Part shown: in pieces, positions 15,701 through 22,901 of the stretch
Numbering within the stretch: the first letter of the stretch is position 1
Layout: each line of letters begins with the position of its first letter
Origin: Eubacterium sp.
Lineage (GTDB): Bacteria; Bacillota; Clostridia; Lachnospirales; Lachnospiraceae
DNA length: 62,245 nt
Direction of reading: 5' to 3'
NCBI GenBank assembly: GCA_022764165.1
Contig: JALERM010000153.1
Coordinates: 1-62,245 of the forward strand
Translations under genes and position numbers: made by a program
The notes under the pieces: model-generated
Databases searched by the model: none
Told to the model about the DNA's origin: nothing
What the model saw: only the letters and a program-made list of their open reading frames with translations

Positions 15701-15728
15701 GGATATAGCCATTGGCTATGTCCTTTTT
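15701..15728 (+). terminator. Internal intrinsic terminator between khpA and rimM
   Basis: GGATATAGCC (15701-15710) pairs with GGCTATGTCC (15714-15723) around a three-base loop and is followed by TTTTT. It falls inside an otherwise tight operon, so it probably attenuates transcription into rimM-trmD. Confidence 0.75.
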
Positions 15729-15748
15729 CTGTAAAAGGAGATAAATAA

Positions 15749-16273
15749 ATGGAACAATTGCTGCAGGTGGGAGTAATCTCCAGTACTCATGGTGTCCGTG
15801 GGGAAGTAAAAGTTTTCCCGACAACAGATGATGCTAACAGATTTAAAAAATTAAAAAAAGTAATTCTGGATACGGGAATGGAAAAGAAAGAGCTGGAAAT
15901 ACAGGGAGTTAAGTTCTTTAAGCAGTTTGTAATCTTGAAGTTTAAAGGTATCGATAATATCAATGATATTGAAAAATACAAAGGAAAAAGCCTGTATGTT
16001 ACCAGAGAAAATGCAGTAAAATTGAAAAAAGATGAGTATTTTATTGCTGATCTGATTGATATGCAGGTTATTCTGGAAGATGGTACCTTGCTTGGAATAC
16101 TGACAGATGTTATGAAAACAGGTGCCAATGATGTCTACTGTGTAGAAAGTGAGAAATATGGAGAAGTTTTACTTCCTGCGATTGGCGAATGTATTCTTGA
16201 TGTAGATGTGGAAGGCAGAAAGATGACGGTACATCTGATGCCGGGTCTGATTGATGAGGATGGAGAGAAATAA
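15749..16273 (+). CDS. rimM: Ribosome maturation factor RimM
   Basis: A 174-residue two-domain protein. The N-terminal RimM domain opens [15 protein letters not shown]. The C-terminal PRC-barrel-like domain (about 95-170) contains Tyr-Phe-Ile-Ala-Asp-Leu-Ile-Asp-Met and ends Met-Pro-Gly-Leu-Ile. It binds S19 and helps mature the 30S head. AAAGGAGAT precedes the ATG; trmD starts two bases after its stop. Confidence 0.95.
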   Translation: MEQLLQVGVISSTHGVRGEVKVFPTTDDANRFKKLKKVILDTGMEKKELEIQGVKFFKQFVILKFKGIDNINDIEKYKGKSLYVTRENAVKLKKDEYFIADLIDMQVILEDGTLLGILTDVMKTGANDVYCVESEKYGEVLLPAIGECILDVDVEGRKMTVHLMPGLIDEDGEK

Positions 16274-16275
16274 AC

Positions 16276-17025
16276 ATGCATTATCATGTATTGACATTAT
16301 TTCCGGAAATGATAACCGGGGGTCTGGGAACCAGCATTATTGGCAGAGCCATGGAACAGGGAATCATAGAACTGACGGCAACCAATATCCGGGATTATTC
16401 GACTAACAAACACATGAAAGTTGATGACTATCCTTATGGCGGCGGTGCAGGCATGGTAATGCAGGCAGAGCCGGTGTATGGTGCTTATTGTGATGTAGTA
16501 AAAAAAATAGGTTATAAACCCAGAGTGATTTATCTGACCCCTCAGGGAAAAGTATTTAATCAGTCTATGGTGGAAGAACTGGCAAAAGAAAAGGATCTCG
16601 TGTTTCTCTGCGGTCACTATGAAGGAATTGACGAAAGAGTTCTTGAGGAAATCGTTACCGATTATGTTTCTATTGGAGATTATGTTCTGACAGGAGGAGA
16701 ACTGCCTTCTATGGTGATGATTGACGCTATTTCACGTTTTGTGCCTGGAGTGCTGAGCAATGAGGAGTCTGCTCAATTTGAATCCTTTCAGGATAATCTG
16801 CTGGAATATCCTCAGTACAGCCGTCCGGCAGAGTGGATGGGTAAAAGGGTTCCGGAAGTACTGCTTTCTGGACATCATGCCAATATAGAAAAATGGCGGA
16901 GAGAGCAGTCGATTCAGCGTACACTGGAGAGGCGTCCGGAGCTTCTGGAGAATGCGGTTCTCAGTAAAAAAGAAAAAAACTACCTGGAGAAACTGAAAAA
17001 GGAGAAATACAGTCATGAATGTTAA
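16276..17025 (+). CDS. trmD: tRNA (guanine-37-N1)-methyltransferase TrmD
   Basis: A SPOUT-class enzyme of 249 residues that makes m1G37 in tRNA to prevent +1 frameshifting. It opens with His-Val-Leu-Thr-Leu-Phe-Pro-Glu-Met. The SAM trefoil knot includes Tyr-Leu-Thr-Pro-Gln-Gly, Cys-Gly-His-Tyr-Glu-Gly-Ile-Asp-Glu-Arg and Ser-Ile-Gly-Asp-Tyr-Val-Leu-Thr-Gly-Gly-Glu. The usual next gene rplS is absent; the frame instead overlaps a MATE transporter by 11 bases. Confidence 0.96.
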   Translation: MHYHVLTLFPEMITGGLGTSIIGRAMEQGIIELTATNIRDYSTNKHMKVDDYPYGGGAGMVMQAEPVYGAYCDVVKKIGYKPRVIYLTPQGKVFNQSMVEELAKEKDLVFLCGHYEGIDERVLEEIVTDYVSIGDYVLTGGELPSMVMIDAISRFVPGVLSNEESAQFESFQDNLLEYPQYSRPAEWMGKRVPEVLLSGHHANIEKWRREQSIQRTLERRPELLENAVLSKKEKNYLEKLKKEKYSHEC

Positions 17026-18352
17026 TCTTTTGAAAGGATCTATATGGAAGTCGCTGATCATTTTTGCAATTCCTCTGTTGATTTCACGGATTTTTCAACA
17101 GCTTTACAATACTGTAGATGCTATGATTGTTGGAAATTATCTGGGGGAGGTGTCCCTGGCTGCACTGGGCTCCTGTACAGCGATTTATGACCTGATGGTG
17201 GGATTTACACTGGGAATCGGCAATGGGATGGCAATTGTGGCAGCCCGAAGTTATGGTTCTCAAAACAGGGATTTGCTAAAAAAATCGGTAGCAGGATCCC
17301 TTGTCATAGGCCTTGTGTGTTCGTTGGCTGTATCAGCTTTCGGATTTCTGATGCTTCGGCCATTACTTCGAATCTTGCATACACCGGAAGAAATTATCGA
17401 AGAGGCCCATCAGTATATTTCTGTGATTATGGTGTTTGTTATTGTAATGTTTGCCTATAACCTTTGTTCCGGTTTGATGCGTGCCATCGGAAACAGTGTG
17501 GTGCCGTTGATTTTCCTTGCGTTTTCCTCTGTGCTGAATATCGTGCTGGACTTTCTGTTTATTACCAGATTTCAAATGGGGGTCAGAGGTGCTGCCTGGG
17601 CGACTGTAATTTCGCAGGGCTTATCCGCCATATTGTGTTTGATTTACATGCTCAGAAAAACCAGAGAACTGATACCGGAATACCACCATTTTCATATAGA
17701 AATAGTGCTTTACAAAGAACTGATGGGACAGGGCTTTTCCATGGGGTTCATGAGCTGTCTGGTATCACTTGGTTCCGTGATTCTGCAGTCTGGAATCAAT
17801 GGACTTGGTTATCTGATTATTGCTGCACATACCACTGCCAGAAAAGTATATATGATTTTCAATATGTTTTTTGCATCGATGGCCATGGCAATCTCCACCT
17901 TTGTTTCTCAAAACAGGGGAGCAGATCAAAGGGAGAGAATTTGCCGTGCGATGAAAATTGCATACATATATAATGTGATTATGGCTGCAGCAATCTCGGT
18001 GTTTTTATGGTTATTTGCCGGAAAGCTTGTTCGCTTTATCTCAGGATCAGATGATGCGGTAGTTCTGGAGAATGGGACAAGATTTCTTTTGGTCGTAGGT
18101 CCTTTTTATGCAATCCTCGGGGTGCTCAGTGAAACCCGTTTTGCGCTCCAGGGACTGGGGGAAAAAATACTTCCGATTTTTTCCAGTGTGATTGAATTGA
18201 TCGGCAAAATTCTATTTGCTGCATTTTTAATTCCAAGGTTCGGTTACACAGCGGTTATTTTCTGTGAGCCGGTAATCTGGTGTGCTATGGCACTTCAGCT
18301 TGTAATTGCATTCTGGACTCATCCTTATATCAGGATAAAACAGAAATCATAA
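17015..18352 (+). CDS. MATE family efflux transporter (first)
   Basis: A 445-residue protein with about 12 hydrophobic segments and MATE features: Gln-Gln-Leu-Tyr-Asn-Thr-Val-Asp-Ala-Met-Ile-Val-Gly near residue 28, and Phe-Val-Ser-Gln-Asn-Arg-Gly in the second half. It exports cationic drugs or metabolites using a Na+ or H+ gradient. The start overlaps the end of trmD and its ribosome site AAAAAGGAG lies within trmD, so it is translationally coupled. It is clearly different from the second MATE at 36669. Confidence 0.88.
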   Translation: MNVNLLKGSIWKSLIIFAIPLLISRIFQQLYNTVDAMIVGNYLGEVSLAALGSCTAIYDLMVGFTLGIGNGMAIVAARSYGSQNRDLLKKSVAGSLVIGLVCSLAVSAFGFLMLRPLLRILHTPEEIIEEAHQYISVIMVFVIVMFAYNLCSGLMRAIGNSVVPLIFLAFSSVLNIVLDFLFITRFQMGVRGAAWATVISQGLSAILCLIYMLRKTRELIPEYHHFHIEIVLYKELMGQGFSMGFMSCLVSLGSVILQSGINGLGYLIIAAHTTARKVYMIFNMFFASMAMAISTFVSQNRGADQRERICRAMKIAYIYNVIMAAAISVFLWLFAGKLVRFISGSDDAVVLENGTRFLLVVGPFYAILGVLSETRFALQGLGEKILPIFSSVIELIGKILFAAFLIPRFGYTAVIFCEPVIWCAMALQLVIAFWTHPYIRIKQKS

Positions 18353-18362
18353 AAGGTTTCCA

Positions 18363-18391
18363 ACATATTATGCCTTCCTTTCTCATACAGT
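18363..18391 (+). promoter_or_regulatory. Sigma-E (mother-cell sporulation) promoter of spoIVA
   Basis: ACATATT at 18363-18369 and CATACAGT at 18384-18391 with a 14-base spacer match the sigma-E pattern (ATATT, N14, CATACAnT) closely, and no sigma-A promoter is apparent here. It lies about 33 bases before the spoIVA ATG, as expected for early mother-cell expression. Confidence 0.82.
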
Positions 18392-18423
18392 ATTAACAGT
18401 ACAGAGAGGGAGGGGTAATATGT

Positions 18424-19893
18424 ATGGAGCCTTTTTCAGTTTATAAAGATATACAGGCAAGAACGAGCGGGCAGTTTCTTCTGGGAGTTGTTGGTCCGGT
18501 GCGTACGGGTAAATCAACATTTATCCGCCGATTTATGGAGATCCTTGCACTGCCGGGAATGGAAGAGTCTGTGCGGCGGGAGGTACAGGATCAGCTTCCC
18601 GTGTCCGGTTCGGGAAAAACGGTGACGACAGTAGAACCCAAATTTATACCGAGGGAAGCCGTGGAAGTAATGTTGGGAAATGAAATACCGGTTAAACTGC
18701 GTCTGATTGACTGTGTGGGCTATATGGTTCCAGAGGCAGCCGGTGACAGGGAAAATGATAAGGAACGTATGGTGAAAACTCCCTGGTTTGCAGAGGAAAT
18801 TCCCTTTCATCAGGCAGCAGAGATTGGAACCAGAAAAGTCATACAGGAACATTCTACCATCGGACTTGTTATCACCTGTGATGGCTCTTTTGGGGAAATA
18901 CCAAGGAATAATTTCGTGGAAAGTGAAGAACGGACAGTGCGGGAACTGAAAAAACAGGGAAAACCATTTCTGATTTTGGTCAATTCCCAAAAACCGTTTA
19001 AAGAAGAAACACTCCGACTGACCCGTCAGCTGCAGGAAAAATATCAGACGGCAGCACTGAGCGTCAACTGTGAGCAGCTTCGAAAAGAAGATATTCTTCG
19101 GATTCTGGAACAGATTTTGTATGAATTTCCTGTCAGACAGATTGCCTACTACATACCAAAATGGGTAGAACTTCTTGATAAGGAGCATTATCTGAAAGCA
19201 GATCTGCTTCAGAAAATACGAGATCGTATGAATCAGTGGCACACGATACGGGATATGAAAAATGAAAATCTGCAGGTTGACAGTATGTACGTAAAAAGTA
19301 CTAGACTGGAGGAGATTGACCTGGCAACCGGTGTGATAAAGGTGCGGATGGAGATGCAGGAACCGTATTATTATCAGATGATGAGTGAGATGACCGGTGT
19401 AGAAATTGACGGGGAGTATCAGTTAATCCACACGTTGAGAGAACTGGGAAGAATAAAGGATGAATATATGAAAGTGAAGAATGCCATAGAGTCGGTAAGG
19501 GGCAGTGGTTACGGGGTAGTGGTACCGGAACGGTCGGAAATCAGGCTGGAAGAACCGGCAGTGATCCGGCAGGGAAATAAATATGGTGTAAAAATAAAGT
19601 CAGCAAGCCCTTCCATTCATATGATCAAAGCCAATATTGAAACGGAGATCGCTCCGATCGTGGGAACAGAGGAACAGGCAAATGATCTGATTGCTTTCAT
19701 CCGGGAAAATGAAAAAACACCGGATGGCATCTGGAAGACCAATATTTTCGGAAAAACAGTGGAGCAGCTTGTGGAGGACGGCATTCGAACCAAAATTGCC
19801 CAGATCAGTGAAGAAAGTCAGGTAAAATTGCAGGATACCATGCAGAAAATAGTCAATGACAGCAAAGGTGGGTTGGTGTGTATTATTATTTAA
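18424..19893 (+). CDS. spoIVA: Stage IV sporulation protein A (spore coat ATPase)
   Basis: SpoIVA polymerises on the forespore surface by ATP hydrolysis to form the base of the spore coat. The TRAFAC-type P-loop Gly-Pro-Val-Arg-Thr-Gly-Lys-Ser-Thr is at residues 24-32, and the Walker B region Leu-Arg-Leu-Ile-Asp-Cys-Val-Gly-Tyr near 96-105. Highly conserved Ala-Glu-Ile-Gly-Thr-Arg-Lys-Val-Ile-Gln-Glu-His-Ser-Thr-Ile-Gly follows. The C-terminus (Gly-Gly-Leu-Val-Cys-Ile-Ile-Ile) is the membrane-targeting end that contacts SpoVM. The length of 489 residues is close to the B. subtilis protein. GGGAGGGG precedes ATG 18424. The gene marks the organism as a spore former or a recent descendant of one. 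Confidence 0.96.
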   Translation: MEPFSVYKDIQARTSGQFLLGVVGPVRTGKSTFIRRFMEILALPGMEESVRREVQDQLPVSGSGKTVTTVEPKFIPREAVEVMLGNEIPVKLRLIDCVGYMVPEAAGDRENDKERMVKTPWFAEEIPFHQAAEIGTRKVIQEHSTIGLVITCDGSFGEIPRNNFVESEERTVRELKKQGKPFLILVNSQKPFKEETLRLTRQLQEKYQTAALSVNCEQLRKEDILRILEQILYEFPVRQIAYYIPKWVELLDKEHYLKADLLQKIRDRMNQWHTIRDMKNENLQVDSMYVKSTRLEEIDLATGVIKVRMEMQEPYYYQMMSEMTGVEIDGEYQLIHTLRELGRIKDEYMKVKNAIESVRGSGYGVVVPERSEIRLEEPAVIRQGNKYGVKIKSASPSIHMIKANIETEIAPIVGTEEQANDLIAFIRENEKTPDGIWKTNIFGKTVEQLVEDGIRTKIAQISEESQVKLQDTMQKIVNDSKGGLVCIII

Positions 19894-19928
19894 TAGTGAA
19901 AGCGTTTGATTGCTGTCAGTGATTGACA

Positions 19929-19957
19929 TTGACATCATTTCAGAAAAAGATTATAAT
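19929..19957 (+). promoter_or_regulatory. Perfect sigma-A promoter of the cobalamin operon
   Basis: TTGACA at 19929-19934 and TATAAT at 19952-19957 have a 17-base spacer, the full consensus. A second TTGACA lies immediately upstream at 19923-19928, a head-to-tail duplication of the -35 hexamer, but its spacing of 23 is not usable with the same -10. Confidence 0.88.
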
Positions 19958-19963
19958 ATTGCC

Positions 19964-20095
19964 GTAATTGAAAAAGAATCAGAGAATGCAGAGTCAGGGA
20001 AGCGGGTGGAAGTCCTGCGCAAGTCCGTTACTGTAAAAGCCAGATTACTGCCTGTGTTCTGTTATGAGATTTTGCGGCAACCGAAGTTTCATAAA
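19964..20095 (+). ncRNA. Cobalamin riboswitch
   Basis: Core elements of the B12 aptamer occur in order: AGGGAAGCGGGTGGAAGTCC (about 19995-20014), CCGTTACTG (20025-20033), then a B12-box-like AGCCAGATTACTGCCTG (20038-20054). The spacing and the downstream anaerobic cobalamin genes support the call. The box deviates from the common AGTCAGGATACCTGCC. Binding of a cobamide should favour the terminator at 20104-20130 and so shut down the operon. TTGCCG (19959-19964) and CGGCAA (20075-20080) could pair, but the left arm overlaps the likely transcription start. Confidence 0.87.
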
Positions 20096-20103
20096 GAACA
20101 TGG

Positions 20104-20130
20104 AGAATCTCGCATTGCGAGATTCTTTTG
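20104..20130 (+). terminator. Riboswitch-controlled intrinsic terminator
   Basis: AGAATCTCGC (20104-20113) pairs with GCGAGATTCT (20117-20126) around a three-base ATT loop, followed by TTTTG. It comes about 10-20 bases after the aptamer and 140 bases before cbiD, the position of an expression platform. Confidence 0.85.
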
Positions 20131-20267
20131 TCTTGTGAGAGAAAAGCTGCTAAAGCAGCCGTGTATCGACGCGCAAAGCGTGCAAGCCTCATAAGAAAAA
20201 AGAAGATAAAGAGTCGGAGTGGGCTTGCCCACTTTGATTAAAGAGCATACAGAAAGGGAACTAGAAG
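20131..20267 (+). other. Leader between the riboswitch terminator and cbiD
   Basis: No gene is seen. Three small hairpins occur: GCTGC/GCAGC at 20146-20159, ACGC/GCGT at 20169-20181, and AGTGGGC/GCCCACT at 20218-20233. The first two are GC-rich and have no T tract. AAAGGG at 20253-20258, nine bases before ATG 20268, is the cbiD ribosome site. The hairpins may affect RNA stability or initiation; nothing more can be said. Confidence 0.45.
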
Positions 20268-21431
20268 ATGGAGCACAGAACCGGTCTGGAAATGTTTTGT
20301 ACGATCGATGAGAAGAACAGAAAATTGCGTTACGGCTATACGACAGGCTCCTGTGCGGCTGCGGCGGCTAAAGCAGCCGTGCAGATGCTGCTTTCAGGAG
20401 AAATAGTAGAAGAGACAGCATTGCTGACTCCGAAAGGAATTCTACTTCATTTGCTGATTGAGGACATCAGGAAAACTGAAGAAGAAGTTATCTGTGCAGT
20501 CCGCAAAGACGGTGGTGATGATCCGGATGTGACGCATGGGATTCTGGTCTATGCCCGTGTGAAGAAAATCCCGGGCAATCAGGTACACATTGACGGAGGA
20601 GTCGGTGTGGGAAGAGTCACAAAACCCGGTCTGTCTCAGCCTCCGGGAGAAGCGGCGATCAATACGGTTCCCCGGCGGATGATAGAGGAGAATGTCAGAG
20701 AGGTCTGCGAAAAGTTCGGATACCATGGCGGAATAGATGTGCGCATTGAGATTCCGGAAGGAGTAAAGCTTGCAGCAAAAACCTTTAACCCCAGACTGGG
20801 AATTGAAGGGGGTATCTCCGTTCTTGGCACCACAGGAATCGTTGTACCCATGAGCGAAGCGGCTCTGGTGGAAAGTATTCGCCTGGAGATGAATATGCTG
20901 GTTCAGAACGGTGCACAGTATCTGGTGATCACGCCGGGAAATTATGGGCAGGTTTTTTCAGAAGAACAGATGAATCTGGATCTGACTTACTCCATGAAGT
21001 GCAGCAATTATGTGGGTGAAACGCTTGACATGGCAAGGGAAATGGGAATCTGCGGTATTTTATTTATTGCTCATATCGGGAAATTCATTAAAGTTGCCGG
21101 AGGAATTATGAATACTCATTCCCGCAATGCAGACAGCCGTGCCGAGCTGATGGCGGCCAGTGCTCTGCGGGCCGGTGCGGGACTTCCCGTATTGCGTCAG
21201 ATACTGGACTCTATTACGACGGAGCAGTGTGTTGATCTGCTTCTGCAGGAAGGAATCCTGCAGCCCACAATGGAACAGATTTTAGGAAAAATAGAGTACT
21301 ATCTTGGGAAACGTGCCGGAGACCAGATGCAGGTTGGTGCTGTGGTATTTTCCAGTGTTCATGGAGAACTGGGACGAACAGGGAATGCAGACAGTCTCTG
21401 TCGATTGATAAATAAAAATAGAGAGGAATAA
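20268..21431 (+). CDS. cbiD: Cobalt-precorrin-5B (C1)-methyltransferase CbiD
   Basis: A 387-residue protein that methylates C-1 of the corrin ring in the anaerobic pathway. CbiD hallmarks: Arg-Tyr-Gly-Tyr-Thr-Thr-Gly-Ser-Cys-Ala-Ala-Ala-Ala-Ala-Lys near residues 20-35, Asp-Gly-Gly-Asp-Asp-Pro-Asp-Val-Thr, and Gly-Thr-Thr-Gly-Ile-Val. It is not related to the CbiL/F/H methylase fold. First gene of the riboswitch-controlled operon; cbiL begins three bases after its stop. Confidence 0.94.
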   Translation: MEHRTGLEMFCTIDEKNRKLRYGYTTGSCAAAAAKAAVQMLLSGEIVEETALLTPKGILLHLLIEDIRKTEEEVICAVRKDGGDDPDVTHGILVYARVKKIPGNQVHIDGGVGVGRVTKPGLSQPPGEAAINTVPRRMIEENVREVCEKFGYHGGIDVRIEIPEGVKLAAKTFNPRLGIEGGISVLGTTGIVVPMSEAALVESIRLEMNMLVQNGAQYLVITPGNYGQVFSEEQMNLDLTYSMKCSNYVGETLDMAREMGICGILFIAHIGKFIKVAGGIMNTHSRNADSRAELMAASALRAGAGLPVLRQILDSITTEQCVDLLLQEGILQPTMEQILGKIEYYLGKRAGDQMQVGAVVFSSVHGELGRTGNADSLCRLINKNREE

Positions 21432-21434
21432 CAA

Positions 21435-22127
21435 ATGAAGGGAAAATTATATGGACTTGGTGTAGGGCCGGGGGATCCGGAACTGCTCACTTTGAAAGCT
21501 CTGCGCCTGATCCGTGAAAATGATGTGATAGCAGTTCCGGGCAATGAGATTACAAAGAGTGTGGCTTATCAGATTGTAAAAGGTGCGTATGAAGCACTGG
21601 ACGAAAAGACACTGATTCCCGTAGCTATGCCGATGACCAAAGATCCGAAAGTATTGGAACAGAATCATCAGAAAGCGGCCGATGATGTAGAAGCATGGCT
21701 TGCCCGCGGCGTCAATGTGGTGTTTTTGACCCTGGGGGATCCTACGGTTTATTCCACCTATCTGTATGTTCATCAACGGATCCTTGCACGTGGTTATGAG
21801 GCGGAAATTGTCAGTGGTATTACGTCTTTTTGTGCCGTTGCGGCACGGCTGAATATGGGTCTGGTAGAAATGGCGGAACCGCTGCATGTAATCCCGGCAA
21901 CTTATAAAGCCCAGGAGATGGATGAAATTCTTCAGCTTCCCGGAACAAAGGTACTGATGAAAACCGGTAAAAAGATGAAAGAAATCCGGGGGAGTATCCT
22001 GAGAAGTGGTCAGAGTGCGGTGATGATTGAAAACTGCGGAATGCCGGAAGAAAAAATATATGAAAGTGCAGAAGCAATTCCTGAAAGTTCGGGATATTAT
22101 TCATTGATCATTGTAAAAGATAAGTAG
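21435..22127 (+). CDS. cbiL: Cobalt-precorrin-2 C20-methyltransferase CbiL
   Basis: A 230-residue tetrapyrrole methylase. The N-terminal Gly-Leu-Gly-Val-Gly-Pro-Gly-Asp-Pro-Glu-Leu-Leu-Thr-Leu-Lys-Ala is the family SAM loop, and Thr-Leu-Gly-Asp-Pro-Thr-Val-Tyr-Ser-Thr-Tyr is the CbiL/CobI form of the second loop. It adds the C-20 methyl to cobalt-factor/precorrin-2, the first ring methylation after chelation. Continuous with cbiD and cbiF in the operon. Confidence 0.93.
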   Translation: MKGKLYGLGVGPGDPELLTLKALRLIRENDVIAVPGNEITKSVAYQIVKGAYEALDEKTLIPVAMPMTKDPKVLEQNHQKAADDVEAWLARGVNVVFLTLGDPTVYSTYLYVHQRILARGYEAEIVSGITSFCAVAARLNMGLVEMAEPLHVIPATYKAQEMDEILQLPGTKVLMKTGKKMKEIRGSILRSGQSAVMIENCGMPEEKIYESAEAIPESSGYYSLIIVKDK

Positions 22128-22139
22128 AGGAGAAAACGT

Positions 22140-22901
22140 ATGATACATTTTGTTGGAGCAGGTTCCGGTGCACCGGATCTGATCACACTGAGGGGGAAAA
22201 AATATCTGGAGGAAGCGGATGTGATCATTTATGCCGGTTCTCTGGTGAATCCGCAGCTGCTGGATTATGCAAAAGAAGACTGCAAAATATATAACAGTGC
22301 AAAAATGACACTGGAAGAAGTGCTGGAGGTTATGTTTGAAGCGGAAAAAGAAGGCCTGACAACCGTTCGTCTTCATACCGGTGATCCCTGTCTGTACGGA
22401 GCCATCCGCGAACAGATGGATGTGCTGGAAGAAAAAAATATTTCCTTTGATTCCTGTCCGGGTGTCAGTTCTTTTTGTGGGGCGGCATCTGCTCTGAATC
22501 TGGAGTATACGCTTCCGGATGTGTCCCAGAGTGTTGTGATCACCAGAATGGCCGGAAGAACACCGGTGCCGGAAAAAGAGAGTATTGAGTCCTTTGCCGC
22601 TCATCATGCCACCATGGTTATTTTCCTGAGTACGGGAATGCTGGAAGAATTAAGTGAGCGGCTGATCGCCGGCGGCTATACGGCAGATACCCCGGCGGCT
22701 ATCGTGTATAAGGCTACCTGGGAAGATGAGAAAACCTGTGTCTGCACGGTGGGAACTCTGGCGGAGACTGCCAGAAAGAATCAGATTACAAAAACCGCAT
22801 TGATGATTATTGGTGATGTGGTGGAGCATAGCCATTACCAGAGGTCTGAATTATATAATCCGGAATTTACAACAGAATTTCGGAAAGGAACCATACGATG
22901 A
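22140..22901 (+). CDS. cbiF: Cobalt-precorrin-4 C11-methyltransferase CbiF
   Basis: A 253-residue SAM-dependent tetrapyrrole methylase. Val-Gly-Ala-Gly-Ser-Gly-Ala-Pro-Asp-Leu-Ile-Thr at the N-terminus and Leu-His-Thr-Gly-Asp-Pro-Cys-Leu-Tyr-Gly-Ala-Ile are diagnostic of CbiF/CobM, as is Tyr-Ala-Gly-Ser-Leu-Val. It methylates C-11 of cobalt-precorrin-4. Its stop overlaps the cbiG start by four bases, so translation is coupled. Confidence 0.94.
   Translation: MIHFVGAGSGAPDLITLRGKKYLEEADVIIYAGSLVNPQLLDYAKEDCKIYNSAKMTLEEVLEVMFEAEKEGLTTVRLHTGDPCLYGAIREQMDVLEEKNISFDSCPGVSSFCGAASALNLEYTLPDVSQSVVITRMAGRTPVPEKESIESFAAHHATMVIFLSTGMLEELSERLIAGGYTADTPAAIVYKATWEDEKTCVCTVGTLAETARKNQITKTALMIIGDVVEHSHYQRSELYNPEFTTEFRKGTIR

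Noticed and set aside
19910-20194. Open frame of 94 codons overlapping the cobalamin riboswitch
   Set aside because: It starts upstream of the promoter -35 and runs through the aptamer and terminator. No ribosome site and no protein-like composition; the RNA explanation is much stronger.
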